From Prorocentrum cordatum (Eukaryota; Sar; Dinophyceae; Prorocentrales; Prorocentraceae): DNA of 64,000 bases. Shown here in pieces: positions 9,770-19,450 of this stretch. The stretch lies in assembly GCA_963575745.1 (NCBI GenBank), contig CAUYUJ010020173.1:98606-162605 (forward strand). The letters are read 5' to 3'. Within the stretch, counting starts at the first letter, position 1. Each line of letters opens with the position of its first letter. The position numbers were made by a program, and so were the translations under genes. The notes under the pieces are model-generated. The model searched no databases. It was not told the DNA's origin and worked only from the letters and a program-made list of their open reading frames with translations.

Positions 9770-10183
9770 GAAGGCCCCAACGTGCCTTCCATTTCCGGTG
9801 GGGGGGGGCCGTCGGGGAACATCGAAAACCACATATGGAACCCGTGCGTGGCCTCCTCGCCCAGCTCCTCAGACGCTCCGCGGCTGCCGCTGCGGCAGTC
9901 TGCTTCGGACCCCTGCGGGCGCGCTTCCGGCCGCGGCGCCCCCCTCTCGGCCACTTGCCCCGGCCTCGTTCGCCTCCTCCTCCTCCTCCTCCTCCTGCTC
10001 CTCCTCCTCTTCCTCCTGCTCCTCCCCTGCCTCCTCCCGGAAGGCCTCGCCCCGGCAGTCCTCTTCTCGCCAGCCTCGCCGCCGCCGCCGTCGCCGTCCT
10101 CGTCCTCGTCCCTCGTCCCTCGTCCTCCGTCCTCCGTCCTCGTCCCTCGTCCTCCGTCCTCCGTCCTCCGCCCCTCGTCCCAC
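9770..10183. repeat. Pyrimidine-rich tracts, (CTC)n and CGTCCT repeats
   Basis: (CTC)n runs near 9975-10025 and a CGTCCT/CCTCGT minisatellite at 10100-10170 lead directly to CCACAG at 10180-10185. Together they look like a long polypyrimidine tract in front of a splice acceptor. Confidence 0.75.
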
Positions 10184-10185
10184 AG

Positions 10186-10363
10186 GGCTGCTACTGCACG
10201 GACGACGAGCTGCGGGAGATGGTGGCCACGCTGGACCGCCGCCTGCCTCGCCGGCGGCCGCTGGCCCTCGCGCCTTCGCCCCGCCGGGGCCGCCCCTCGG
10301 CTCCCTCGGCCTCGCGCGTGCCCAGGCTTCGAGAGGGCCGAAGCGCTTCGACCGCGGATCGAT
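10186..10363 (+). CDS. Possible terminal exon, end of EF-hand-like loop
   Basis: Directly after CCACAG the frame reads GCYCTDDELREMVATLDRRL and continues basic and Pro-rich to a stop at about 10363. Cys-Tyr-Cys-Thr-Asp-Asp-Glu-Leu fits the second half of an EF-hand-type loop plus its exit helix, and it parallels GCHCTDEE at 48.5 kb. The upstream half of such a loop lies at 6656-6718 in a compatible phase. Whether these are two exons of one gene or independent relics cannot be settled here. Confidence 0.35.
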
Positions 10364-10409
10364 GACGGAACGGCAAGGCTCGCGTCGTGTCGTCCGACGC
10401 CGACCCCGC

Positions 10410-10555
10410 CGCCGGCGTTCACCGTTGAGCGCCGCCAGCGATCAAGAATCGGCCGATGTGGAGCGATCTGGCGTTTCGGAAACGCCCGATTGTTCAGGGT
10501 TGAACGATGCCCGCGGTGTCAGCAACCCACGCCGAAGTCGGCACGACACCAGCCC
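10410..10555. repeat. Dispersed repeat, partner of 7400-7560
   Basis: Carries GTTGAGCGCCGCCAGCG, GAGCGATCTGG, GTTTCGGAA, GATTGTTCAGGGTTGAACG and CGCGG in the same order and orientation as the copy 3 kb upstream, with roughly 25-30 percent divergence by eye. Confidence 0.6.
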
Positions 10556-10739
10556 GCCGTGTGATCTCTTCAGTCCCGGAGTTTTTCCTGCTGGATTTGT
10601 TCCCGAATCTCGGCCTCTGGGTTCCGTCACCGGGTCCCAGGACCGTGTGTACATTGAATCCGGGGCGGAAAACCCACCAGGGAAGAGGTCAGGGGCCCTG
10701 GCCGCGTACAGCAAACATCAAGCCGGCGGGTGTCAGGAG

Positions 10740-10990
10740 CTCCGGCTTTCTGCTCCGCTTCATCTCGGCCTCCGGGGGCCGTTTGCAGGGCCCCCGGGGC
10801 ACGTGCCCTGGTTATTGCACGAGGGCCTTTGGGGGCCATCCTGAAGCTTCCAAGTGGCCATCCTGGCCTCTGAGAGCTACTTATCGCGGGGTCTCTGCGA
10901 GCCCGTCGGGCCTGGCAAGGTCAGGGTGGTCCGTTTTCTGTTCCACCTCATCTCGGCCTCGGGGGGCCTTTTTCGAGGGCCGGAGGGCCA
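10740..10990 (+). repeat. Direct repeat pair about 190 bp apart
   Basis: Near 10752 and 10940 the sequence reads CTTCATCTCGGCCTCCGGG and CCTCATCTCGGCCTCGGGG. Each is preceded by TTTCTG and followed by GGCC, a short spacer and AGGGC. Otherwise unremarkable. Confidence 0.55.
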
Positions 10991-11092
10991 TCAACACGCT
11001 GACCCGTAGCGACAGGAAATTCCCTCGGGGAGGGGTCTCGGCCCCTTCGACCTCTGGGGCCGCCGCTTGAGACAAGCGGTCCATCGGATGAC

Positions 11093-11440
11093 AGGAGGAG
11101 GAGGAGGCGGAGGAGGAGGAGGAGGAGGAGGAGGAGGAGGAGAGGGAGGAGGAGGAGGAGGAGGAGGAGGAGGAGGAGGAGGAGGAGGAGGAGGAGGAGG
11201 CAGTGGATGAGGAGATGCGGCGACCGCTTCGAGCAATCTCGGGGTTCCCCAAAAAAGAACAGCACCGGATCACAAAACATCGCACGAGCCTAATTACCTG
11301 TGTCGCAGCTCCGCACGGACGTCTTGGATCGGCGCCGGGCCCCCCCGTGGCGGAGGAGGAGGAGGAGGAGAGGCAGGAGGAGGAGGAGGAGGAGGAGGAG
11401 GAGGAGGAGGAGGAGCAGGAGGAGGAGGAGGAGGAGGGTA
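11093..11440. repeat. (GGA)n tracts
   Basis: Long purine tracts at about 11093-11202 and 11350-11437 flank a short unique stretch and one HP1 half copy. Confidence 0.95.
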
Positions 11441-11490
11441 GTGGATGAGTAGATGCGGCGCGGATGTCTTGGATCGGCGCCGGGCCCCCC
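11302..11490 (+). repeat. Two HP1 half copies in direct orientation
   Basis: Near 11310 the sequence is CCGCACGGACGTCTTGGATC, and near 11455 it is GGCGCGGATGTCTTGGATC. Both continue as GGCGCCGGGCCCCCCCGTGG. They lie about 142 bp apart with a (GGA)n tract between, so the pair may come from slippage or tandem duplication. Confidence 0.65.
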
Positions 11491-11639
11491 CGTGGCGGCG
11501 ACCCCTCGCGCAGCCCCCCGCGCCAGGGGGAGGGGGTCGTCCCGGCGCCGCTCCGAGGAAAGCCGGCGGAGGGCCGGCCACCGCCCAGCACGCGCCGAGG
11601 GGCGCGGCCCGCCTCGCGGAGCGGTGCCGGAGAGCGGGC

Positions 11640-11760
11640 GTCCAGAGCCTCCTCCTCCTCCCTCTCCCTCTCCTCCTCCTCCTCCTCCTCCTCCTCCTCT
11701 TCCTCCTCCTCCTCCTCGTCCTCTTCCTCCTCCCCTTCCTCCTTCTCCTCCTCCTCCTCC
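11640..11760. repeat. (TCC)n pyrimidine tract
   Basis: About 120 bp of interrupted TCC repeat. With the upstream (GGA)n tracts it forms opposed, potentially pairing strands. Confidence 0.95.
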
Positions 11761-11781
11761 AGCGCGAACGGGGGCCAGCCA

Positions 11782-12005
11782 GTCAGAGCCCCGAATCATC
11801 CGGGGTAACTCGGGTCAGGGCTAACTCGGGTTCGTTTTTCGGGAATCCAAACTTGACTTACCCCGGACCCGACTTACCGCGGATAGTTCGGGCGTCCAGA
11901 GCCCCACATCATCAGGGGTAACTCGGGTCAGGGCTGACTCGGGTTCCTTTTTCGGGAATCCAAACCCGAGTTACCCCAGACCCGAGTTACCCCGGATAAC
12001 TCGAG
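11782..12005. repeat. Tandem pair of 113-bp hairpin units
   Basis: CAGAGCCCC starts at 11784 and again at 11897, and both are followed by GGGGTAACTCGGGTCAGGG. Within each unit the arm with GGGTAACTCGGGT pairs with ACCCGAGTTACCCC further on, around a centre of TTTTTCGGGAATCC. So two hairpins sit head to tail. The second is closer to perfect. Confidence 0.8.
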
Positions 12006-12009
12006 CGCC

Positions 12010-12325
12010 CAAGGGCGGTGCGGGAAACGGGCGGCATCGTCGCAGGCCCAGAGGTCGGCACCAGCACCAAGATCGGCCGCGTGCCTCCACCGAGGGAATG
12101 AGATCCCGATCTCGGTGAAGGTGGTGATGTCCTGGCGTCCGAGGTGGCCGAGATGCTACCAGCAACACCGAGATCTAGGATCATCTTCCCCCTGTGGAGG
12201 CGACCCCCTGTGTTGGTGTTGGTGTCCATTTCCAGGCCTCCAACATGGGGGCAAAATGGCGACCAGAGCCCTGGACCCCAGCTTTCTGCGGCACTGCTCG
12301 AAGCTGCGTTGATCCGTGACGGGCT
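12010..12325. other. No gene recognised
   Basis: Mixed sequence. GCTGCGTTGATCCGTGACGG near 12302 resembles GCTGGATTGATCTGTGATGG near 12589 and brackets the MI1 element. Confidence 0.4.
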
Positions 12326-12328
12326 CTG

Positions 12329-12553
12329 GGCTTTCCGGATGAGGTCGGAGTAATTAGATGGGGTCAGAGGATCGCGCCGCATCGCCGACACATCGCCGAT
12401 GCTGCTCGATGTGGAGGCCGACTTTCTTCACGTGGGCGTCGGCTCGATGGAGAGGCCGACTTTCTCCACGTGGGCGTCGCCGATGCATTGGTAATGCATC
12501 GACCACGCGGCGCGATCGTCCGACCCAATCTACTCCAACCCCATCTGTGAGGC
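12329..12553. mobile_element. Inverted-repeat element MI1, copy B
   Basis: The left arm GATGAGGTCGGAGTAATTAG then GATCGCGCCGC pairs with the right arm, which reads GATGGGGTTGGAGTAGATTG then GATCGCGCCGC in reverse complement. The interior contains a short direct duplication of CGACTTTCTxCACGTGGGCG. A 28-bp imperfect direct repeat lies outside both ends; it is too diverged to call a target duplication. Confidence 0.75.
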
Positions 12554-12714
12554 TGCCATAGATCCAATCTTCCTGCGGTCTTCTTCGAGCTGGATTGATC
12601 TGTGATGGGCTAGGGGCCCAGAACTGGGCGAAATCGCCCGTTGCGAAATAAGTATTACGCCAGCCAGGATCTCAGGGCTTGCGGTAGGCAGGAGGAGGCC
12701 TCGGGGGCGGCAAT

Positions 12715-12905
12715 CGGCGGCGAGCCCGGGGGGAAGTCAGAGCGGACGGGCCTTCTCAGAAGGCGTCTGGCCTTCTGGTAAGGTTTCGAAGCCTTCTCGG
12801 AGGACAGAGGCGACCTCTCGGCAGGCGCCAGGGCTTCTGAGAAGCCTCGCCACATTCTCTGAGAAGGCCTGCCCCCTCTCACTTACCCCCCCAGGCTCGC
12901 CGCCG
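12715..12905. mobile_element. Inverted-repeat element MI3, copy 1
   Basis: The left end CGGCGGCGAGCCCGGGGGG pairs with the right end, which reads CGGCGGCGAGCCTGGGGGG in reverse complement. Both arms run on into GGCCTTCTCAGA, giving inverted ends of about 45 bp. The interior holds further CTTCTCAGAAGG-like palindromes. Copies occur near 13312 and 23091. MITE-like, non-coding. Confidence 0.75.
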
Positions 12906-12959
12906 AGGAAACATACAGTGAACCCGCATAGTAAGGATGAGCGGCGTTCCAAGGTTACC

Positions 12960-13270
12960 TGTTGCATCCTTCCTCTTCGGCCATCCTTGGCCGCTTTCGC
13001 TGGCCGCGCCCCGCTCGCAAGGTGTCGACACGTCCTTCCAAGGCCCTTTGCGGCCTTGTCGTGCGTCCTGATTCTACGGGTGGGCCGTATCCGTATCCAC
13101 GGCCTCGCGGTTTGGACTCCTCGGCCGCGGCCCCATGGTGCAGGGCGGTTCGGCGCCGACGCCCCGCGCGGGTCGAAGGTCCATGGGGCCGCGTCGCCCT
13201 TGGGATCGCCCCCGGCATGGAGTTGGCCAGGTGTCCGAGGCGGGTTTTTGTGTCCATATCCACCGCCTGG
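12960..13270. repeat. GTATCCGTATCC-type inverted repeat
   Basis: GTATCCGTATCCACGGCC near 13086 and GTCCATATCCACCGCC near 13250 have the same sense, with GGCCGCGGCCCCATGG between. Blocks are shared with the element at 29925-30095 and with the palindrome at 46.7 kb, suggesting one dispersed and diverged family. Confidence 0.45.
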
Positions 13271-13311
13271 GAAACTCATCTTCCTGAAACCCGCGAGGCG
13301 GATACTATTTT

Positions 13312-13455
13312 CGGCGGCGAGCGAGGGGGGGAGTGAGAAGGGAAAGACTTTCTCAGAAGGTGGCGGGGCTTCTCAGAATCGCTCTGGCCCTCTGGCAGGT
13401 TTCCTGTGTCTTCGGAGAAGGCTTTGACAACTTCTCAGAAGGCTGGGACCCGACA
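13312..13455. repeat. Inverted-repeat element MI3, truncated copy 2
   Basis: Starts CGGCGGCGAGCGAGGGGGG, then GACTTTCTCAGAAGG, GCTTCTCAGAA, GTGTCTTCGGAGAAGGC and AACTTCTCAGAAGGCTGGG. The order and the GTGTCTTCGG block match copy 3 at 23.1 kb. The right inverted end is missing. Confidence 0.65.
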
Positions 13456-13499
13456 AGTCCAGCGCGATGGGGGGAACTGACAAGAGGCGGTCCGCCTCT

Positions 13500-13825
13500 T
13501 TTTTCCCCCTGGCTCTCCGCCAATGCATATGTATAGATGTTTTATGTATACAAATATATAAAATAAGGTGTATACATCTATATGTGCATATATGTGCAGA
13601 TATATCGTGCATCGTATTTTTGTGGTTATGTATTCTCCAAACTGTGTTTGCACTTGGGGGGGTGGTTCTCCTCTACGGCGTTGGGTCTGCCTGTCGGTCT
13701 GGCGGCTATGTCGCCGCCGCCGCCACCCCGTCGCGCGTCGCCGCCCGTAACTGGGCATGTCTGTCGGTCTGGCGGCTATGTCGTCGCCGTCGCCTTCCCG
13801 TCGCCGCCGCGTCGCTGCCTCGCAT
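13500..13825. repeat. AT-rich stretch, then 72-bp tandem pair
   Basis: Positions 13520-13615 are rich in ATATGTATA-like sequence, in sharp contrast to the GC-rich surroundings. From about 13687 the block CTGTCGGTCTGGCGGCTATG occurs twice, 72 bp apart, each followed by (GTCGCC)-rich sequence. Confidence 0.65.
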
Positions 13826-13984
13826 AGATTTCACCACAGAGACTGCACAACATTGACTGCGCAACGCAGATCGCAATGCATATACTCCTTTCGAACAGAG
13901 TAGTTGGATCTGCCCCCCCGCTGGACTTGTCGGGTCCCCCTGGGGGGAGACAAGAAGAGACGGGATTTACAATTTCTATATGAT

Positions 13985-15090
13985 TCTGCCCCATCGTCCA
14001 TCCAAATCCTGAGTTCGTACCATCCCAGGCATGCCGGTATCCCCCCTCACCCCCTGCAGATAATACTATGCGCGCACACTGGTTTATCACAAATCATCAG
14101 TTTCAGGAATGCCTTGCAACACATGGGGCGACGTGAACACGCGCTCGTCGTCGCGCGCGCATGCCAGAAACCTTTAAACATTCCAGGTTCCGTAAGGATC
14201 TCTAAATCAAAGGTCTCGGAACCATATAACATCACATGGTTTTTGAGTTTCAAAAACAGCCTGCGCTCGCGCTCTTGCAGATTCCTCTGGCATGTAAAGG
14301 TTTCTCAGCATGTTCATATCCTGCTACCAAGCGGGCCTCTCGCGCGCGCATGTCGAAATCGTTCGAACGTCGTTGCGCGCGCGTACTGTCGCAAGACTCC
14401 TAGGCAAACAACTGAGCGAAGTGCACGCGCGCGCCGTCGTGCGCGCATGTCAAAACCTGTCAAGAATTTTCATGCTTTAGAAGGATATCAAAATCGAGTG
14501 CCCGTCAAACATCAAGTTTCCCAAAAACAGGCCTGCACGCGCTCTTACGAATTCTTGGGAAAACCATGGGTCTTACAACATTGTCATCTCATTCTGCCTA
14601 AACGGGCTTTTTTACCACGCGGGCCACTCGCGCGCGTCGGCCGCGCGCAAATGTTGAATCCCTGTCAAAACCTTCATCACCGACGCGAGGACATCGTCAT
14701 CGTTATCGGCGGGCGTGATCAACATCGGTGCCGTCATTGGCCTTGCCGTCGTCATCGCCGCCATCGTCACCGTCATCGCTGCTGTCATCATCGTGTCTAC
14801 CGTTGTTGGCGTCGCCATGATACCGCTCCCGCCCAATGCACCGACTAGCGCTGAGGTGCTGGCTGGGAAGTGGCCAGCGGTCAACGCCACCGCGGCCGAT
14901 CCTGCCGCGCAACACTAGCTGGCTGTTGCGCGCGCGAGCATGCGCGGGCTAGCGCGGCCGCAAATATGCACCAACCAGCGCCAAACACTCATCGCAATCG
15001 CCGCCGCTTGGGCATTGCAAAACGAATTGTGGGCAACGAATGAGGACCCCCCCGGGCTTTATCGGTCAATGTTTGTGTTGCAGTTACGTA
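13985..15090 (+). repeat. 1.1-kb tandem unit, copy 1
   Basis: Ordered landmarks shared with the next unit are TGCCCCATCG, CATACCATCCCAG (here GTACCATCCCAG), GCGCACAC, then two sub-repeats starting near 14130 and 14417 with CACGCGCGC, GTCG and GCATG, then CGACGCGAGGAC and CACCAACCAGCGCCAA. Sub-repeats are about 285 bp. Divergence between the two units is roughly a quarter by eye. No protein is proposed. Confidence 0.7.
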
Positions 15091-15091
15091 C

Positions 15092-16150
15092 TATTTTGCC
15101 CCATCGGCCACCCCATGAACTCATACCATCCCAGCCCATCCGGGTCCGACCCCCCCCCCCCGTCATCCTCTGCACAAAACACTGTGCGCACAGTCGTTTA
15201 TCAAACATTTTTAGTCTTCAAGAACCCCTTGCAAACAAATAAACGAAGTGCACGCGCGCGTCGTCGCGCGAGCATGCCGAAGTCCTTTACAAACCTGAGG
15301 TTGCGGAAGGATTTCAAAATGGAGTGCCCCCAATATTATTTAAAACGCAATGTTTCGCAACACGGTTTTCAAAACAGAAAACGTGCGCGCGCGGTCTTGC
15401 GAATTCTTAGGGAAACGATCGGTGCCTCAACATTTTCAGAATATACTACCAAACGGGTTTCGCGCGCGCATGTCGAAATCGGTCGAACGCCTTTGTGCGC
15501 GTGCCAAATGGGACGAAGTGCGCACGCGCGCGTTGTCGCGCGCGCGTGCCGAAATCTTGAAGAAACCTTCGGTCTCGTAGCGCGAAACAGAATGTCCAAC
15601 ACAACCTCAAACACACACGGTTTCGCAACATCCGTTTTCAAGAAAAGCTTGCGCGCATTGTTGCGGATTCTTAAGAAACGTAGGTTGTTCAGCATGTTCA
15701 CGGACATTTGCCAAACGGGCTTCTGGCGCCGCCTGCCGACATCATTCGCACGCCTTTGCGCGGGTGCTCGGGGGCACGGTCCGTGTCACTTAAAACCACG
15801 TGGGCCACTCTCGCGCGTCGGCCGCGCGCGCATGTCGAACTCTTTCCAAAAACCTTCATCATCGACGCGAGGACGCTGTCATCATCTTCGGCGTGATCAG
15901 CATCGGCGCCCGCACTGGCCGCGTCTTCGTCTGTGCGAACATCGTCACCAACATCGTTTCTACCACCATCGTCTCGCAGTGAAGTGCCCGCTGGGACGCG
16001 ACCAGCGGCCAGCGCCACCGCGGCGGCGTCGGTGGCGCCAAAATTGCTGGCCGCTGCGCGCGCGTGCTGGGGTTGGCGCGGTCGCAGAGATGCACCAGCC
16101 AACGCCAAGCATGCATCTCAATCGCCACCACATGGGTTTTGCAAACCATA
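15092..16150 (+). repeat. 1.1-kb tandem unit, copy 2
   Basis: Same landmark order as copy 1, offset by about 1.11-1.18 kb. Sub-repeats start near 15245 and 15520 with GAAGTGC, CACGCGCGCG and TTGTCGCGCG. CGACGCGAGGACGCTGTCAT is near 15866 and CACCAGCCAACGCCAAGC near 16090. Confidence 0.7.
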
Positions 16151-16189
16151 GGTGGGTGGGATGTTTGCAAGAGCGTGGGGTGTGTCAAC

Positions 16190-16545
16190 ACGTTCGGTAA
16201 ACGCTATCGCGCACTTCAGTTTGCACCGCGCATATGGCACCCCGTAGGTCGCACAGCATATATTGCACCACGTGGGGAACGCCGCATAGAAAGCATATGT
16301 CCGGCTTCAATACATACGTTACATCACATAGATTGTATGACGTAACTTGTCGAACATATCGCACAGCGTTTGTTGCACAACATATTGAACCGCGCATCTT
16401 GCACAACGTAGATCGCACAGGCTATATTGCACAGCGTATTCCACGAACTCAATCGCACCACGTACACTGCGCCACATCTACCGCGCCGCATGGATTGCAT
16501 TGCGTAGTTTGCACCATCTATGCTGTTCCACCTCGGTTGCAAACC
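16190..16545. repeat. Degenerate 13-15 bp tandem repeat
   Basis: Units such as TGCACAACGTAGA, TCGCACAGGCTATAT, TCGCACCACGTACAC and TGCGCCACATCTAC follow each other, mostly at 13-15 bp spacing. The composition is more AT-rich than the neighbours. Confidence 0.7.
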
Positions 16546-16549
16546 TTTG

Positions 16550-16975
16550 AGTAGTAGAAGCGCACCGTGTGGGCCCGCGTGGACCAACATGTCCATATAC
16601 ATTTTGTAGGTTTATACATGCAATCGCACTTCTGTGTGTATACATATATATATATACATACATACATATTCATATATATTTATATACATACATGTATGAT
16701 TGTCCCTGCTTTCGAGTTATGCGTGGGTGTGTCATGTGTTGCATTTAAATATGTATGAATACGACTATGTACGTAGGTATGTATGTACTGATATAGGTAT
16801 ACCTATACACCTGCACACGAATGTATATGTACACGCTAGCCCCCCACGTGGATCCCCTATGGGACGAGGAACATGTAAGAAACACTGGCATAACGGAACG
16901 GTGACGGTCAACAGGAGCAAGTGAGAGAGAGAAGGAGCGAACAAACACCAGATAGGGATAGGATTGCTGTTTCCT
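16550..16975. other. AT-rich region, TA-alternating, no gene
   Basis: CATACATATATATATATAC-like sequence occupies about 16625-16830. A short (GA)n run at 16921-16936 precedes the decamer satellite. Confidence 0.6.
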
Positions 16976-16980
16976 ATCGA

Positions 16981-17390
16981 TCCTCATGGATTCTGATTGG
17001 CTCCAAGTGACTACTATTGATCCCTATCGATTGCGATTGCTTCACGGTGGTTGCAAGGAATCCCCATTGGTTCCTAATGGTGGCTCTTGGTTACTATTGA
17101 CTATTATTGGTTCCTGTGGATTTCTATGGATTCCTGCTACTTCCTAGTGGTGCGTGATGGTTCCGATTGGATCCTGTTGATTCCTATTGGTTCCCATTGA
17201 CTCCAACCGATTCCTATTAATTCCTGTTCGTGCCCATTGATTCCGATCGATTCCTAATGATTCCTACGGGTTCCATGTGATCTCGAGAGGTTTCTAGTCA
17301 TTCCTGTGGATTCCGATTGATTTTTACTGATTCTCATTGGTTCCCATTGATTCCGATCGGTTCCTCTTGTTTCCTATTGTTTTTCGTGCC
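16981..17390 (+). repeat. Decamer satellite D10, array 1 (41 units, exact 10-bp register)
   Basis: Variants of GATTCCTATT (GGTTCCCATT, GATTCCGATC, GATTCCTAAT and others) repeat with a spacing of exactly 10 bp across the whole 410 bp, although single units differ at up to half their positions. No insertion or deletion breaks the register. Two further arrays lie at 18841-19450. Confidence 0.95.
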
Positions 17391-17399
17391 ACAATTTGT

Positions 17400-18345
17400 C
17401 TGGTGAGAGCATGCGGAAGCAGCAACCGGGGCCGTCGGTGAAATTCTCTATGAGGCCACGGAACGCGTGAGACGTGTGCCGAAAGAGGTGCGGTGGGCGC
17501 ACGCGAATGCAGCCATTGGGGCCGTCGGTGGAGCTCCCTATGGTGCCGCGATACGTGTGATGGGTGTGCCTAAATGGGTGCTGTGGGCGCATGCGAACGC
17601 AGCCACCGGCGCCTTCGGTGAAGCTCCAATTTGGGCCTTCGGTGGAGCTCCCTTTGGGGCCACGAAACGGTTGAGGGGTGTGCCGAAATGGGCGTGCGTG
17701 ACGCATGCAGGCGGTGGCACTGGGGCCTTGGGTGGAGCTCCTTGTGGGGCCACGAAGCGTGTGAGGGTGTGCCGAAATGAGTGTGCGTGACGCATGCGGG
17801 CGGTGGCCATGGGGCCTTGGGTGGAGCTCCCTGTGGGGCCACGAAACGTGTGAAGGACGTGCCGAAATGGGTGTGCGTGACGCATGCGGGCGGTGGCACT
17901 GGGGCCTTAGTTGGAGCTCCCTGTGGGGCAACGAAACGGTTGAGGGGTGTGCCGAAATGGGTGTGCGTGACGCATGCGGGCGGTGGCACTGGGGCCTTGG
18001 GTGGAGCTCCCTGTGGGGCAACGAAACGTGTGAGGGGTGTGCCGAAATGGGTGTGCGTGACGCATGCGGGCGGTGGCACTGGGGCCTTGGGTGGAGCTCC
18101 CTGTGGGGCCACGAAGCGTGTGAGGGGTGTGCCGAAATGGGTGTGCATGACGCATGCGGGCGGTGGCACTGGGGCCTTCGGTGGAGCTCCCTGTGGGGCC
18201 ACGAAGCGTGTAAGGGGTGTGCGTGTGCGTGACGCATGCGGGCGGTGGCACTGGGGCCTTTGGTGGAGCTCCCGATGGGGCCAGGAAACGGTGAGGGGTG
18301 TGCCGAAATTGGTGCGCGTGACGCATGCGGGCGGTGCAGGGAGGA
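17400..18345 (+). repeat. 90-bp satellite family R1, array 2 (about 10 units)
   Basis: GACGCATGCGGGCGGTGGCA recurs at 17700, 17790, 17880, 17970, 18060 and 18150, exactly 90 bp apart, then at 82 and 89 bp. Each unit also has GGTGGAGCTCCCTGTGGGG, CCACGAAGCGTGTGAGG and GTGTGCCGAAATGG. The central units are nearly identical, indicating recent amplification or homogenisation; the outer units are diverged. Long frames of 30-residue repeats on both strands follow from the period and are not proposed as protein. Confidence 0.93.
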
Positions 18346-18447
18346 GGGGAGGAGGAAGGAAGAAGGGACGGAGGGAACGCGGGGACCATCTCTTCAAAAC
18401 GAGTACCCAACACCACAGGATGGTTGGGACCAAACTCAAATGTTTTC

Positions 18448-18525
18448 GGGATCCGAGGCGGGGGGTGGGGGAGGGAGGGCCGCACTCCTGCCGGGCTTCC
18501 CCGCCGCGGATCTTGCAAGCATGTG
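18448..18525 (+). repeat. Direct repeat flanking the foldback, left copy
   Basis: TTCGGGATCCGAGGCGGGG, GGTGGGGGAGGG and CCCCGCCGCGGATCT match TTCGGAATCCAAGGCGGAAG, GGTGGGGGGAGGG and CCCCGCCGCAGGTCT at 19755-19850 in the same orientation. The two copies bracket the large palindrome at 18575-19730. Confidence 0.65.
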
Positions 18526-18840
18526 TTGTTTTGGTTTGTTCCTTTTGTGCAGTCTCACATTTGTTGTTGGTTTTGGTTGTTCATTTTGGTTTTTGGTAGA
18601 GTCATTGGTTTGTGGCCCAACATTGAAAAACACTTGCGACTGTCATTGAAACACCACTCAAGTCCAACGGGAAACCAATAACCTTTGTGACTCTGTCCAA
18701 AATTCAAAAAAAAGCTTCGCGCGAAGGAAATGCCCCCCTCCTCCACCCCTCTCTCTCTCTCTCTCTTTTTTTTCTCCCTCTCTCTCTCTCTCTTTCTCTC
18801 GTTATTTTTCCTTATTCCAAAGATAATATAACTAAATGGG

Positions 18841-19150
18841 AATCGGTAGGGTTGAGTAGGAACCACTCGGATTCAGTAGGAACCAGTTGGAACCAATACG
18901 AGTCAAACATAAATCATTAGACATTGATAGGGAGCAATCGGGTGATTAGGAATCCACTCGGAATTATTCAGGATCAATAGGAACCAATACGAATCGGTCG
19001 GAATCAATGGGAATCAATAGGAATTCATAGGACTCGTTCGGAGTCGATGGGATTCAATAGGAATCAATAGGAAGCACTTGAGTCAATATGAAAATAGGAA
19101 TCAGTAATACTCAATACGACCAAAGAGGAAACACATGAATCAGTGGGATC
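18841..19150 (-). repeat. Decamer satellite D10, array 2 (reverse)
   Basis: Units such as GGAATCAATA, GGAACCAATA and GGACTCGTTC keep 10-bp spacing with very few register shifts (one near 18960). They are the reverse complement of the GATTCCTATT family. Confidence 0.92.
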
Positions 19151-19450
19151 CGATAGGAACCATTTCTATTGATTGTTAGTGATTCCAATTTATTCATATT
19201 TTTCATTATTGATTCGTATGGATTTCTATTGATTCGTATTGCTGCATGTTGATTCTTAGTGATTCTTGTGGATTCCAATCGATTCCTACTGATGCCCACT
19301 TGTTCCCATCGATTCCTAGTGATTTCTATTGATTCAGAGTTATTCCGAGTGATTCCAAGTCCTTGCTATTGATTCAGATTGTTTAGTCATTCCTATTGGT
19401 TCCGGTTGATTCCGATTGATTACTATTCATTATTACCGATTAGTATTTGT
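19151..19450 (+). repeat. Decamer satellite D10, array 3 (forward)
   Basis: GATTCCTAGT, GATTTCTATT, GATTCGTATG and similar units keep exact 10-bp register to about 19380, shift once near 19385, and end in a (GA)n run at 19465-19555. Confidence 0.92.

Noticed and set aside
12299-12615. 28-bp direct repeats around MI1 copy B as a target-site duplication
   Set aside because: They differ at several positions and lie about 30 bp outside both inverted ends. More likely a separate older repeat.
17374-18237. Minus-strand frames of repeated 30-residue units (PHRELHPRPQCHRPHASRTP)
   Set aside because: The 90-bp repeat is open in several frames on both strands because its length is divisible by three. 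Substitutions show no bias toward any frame.
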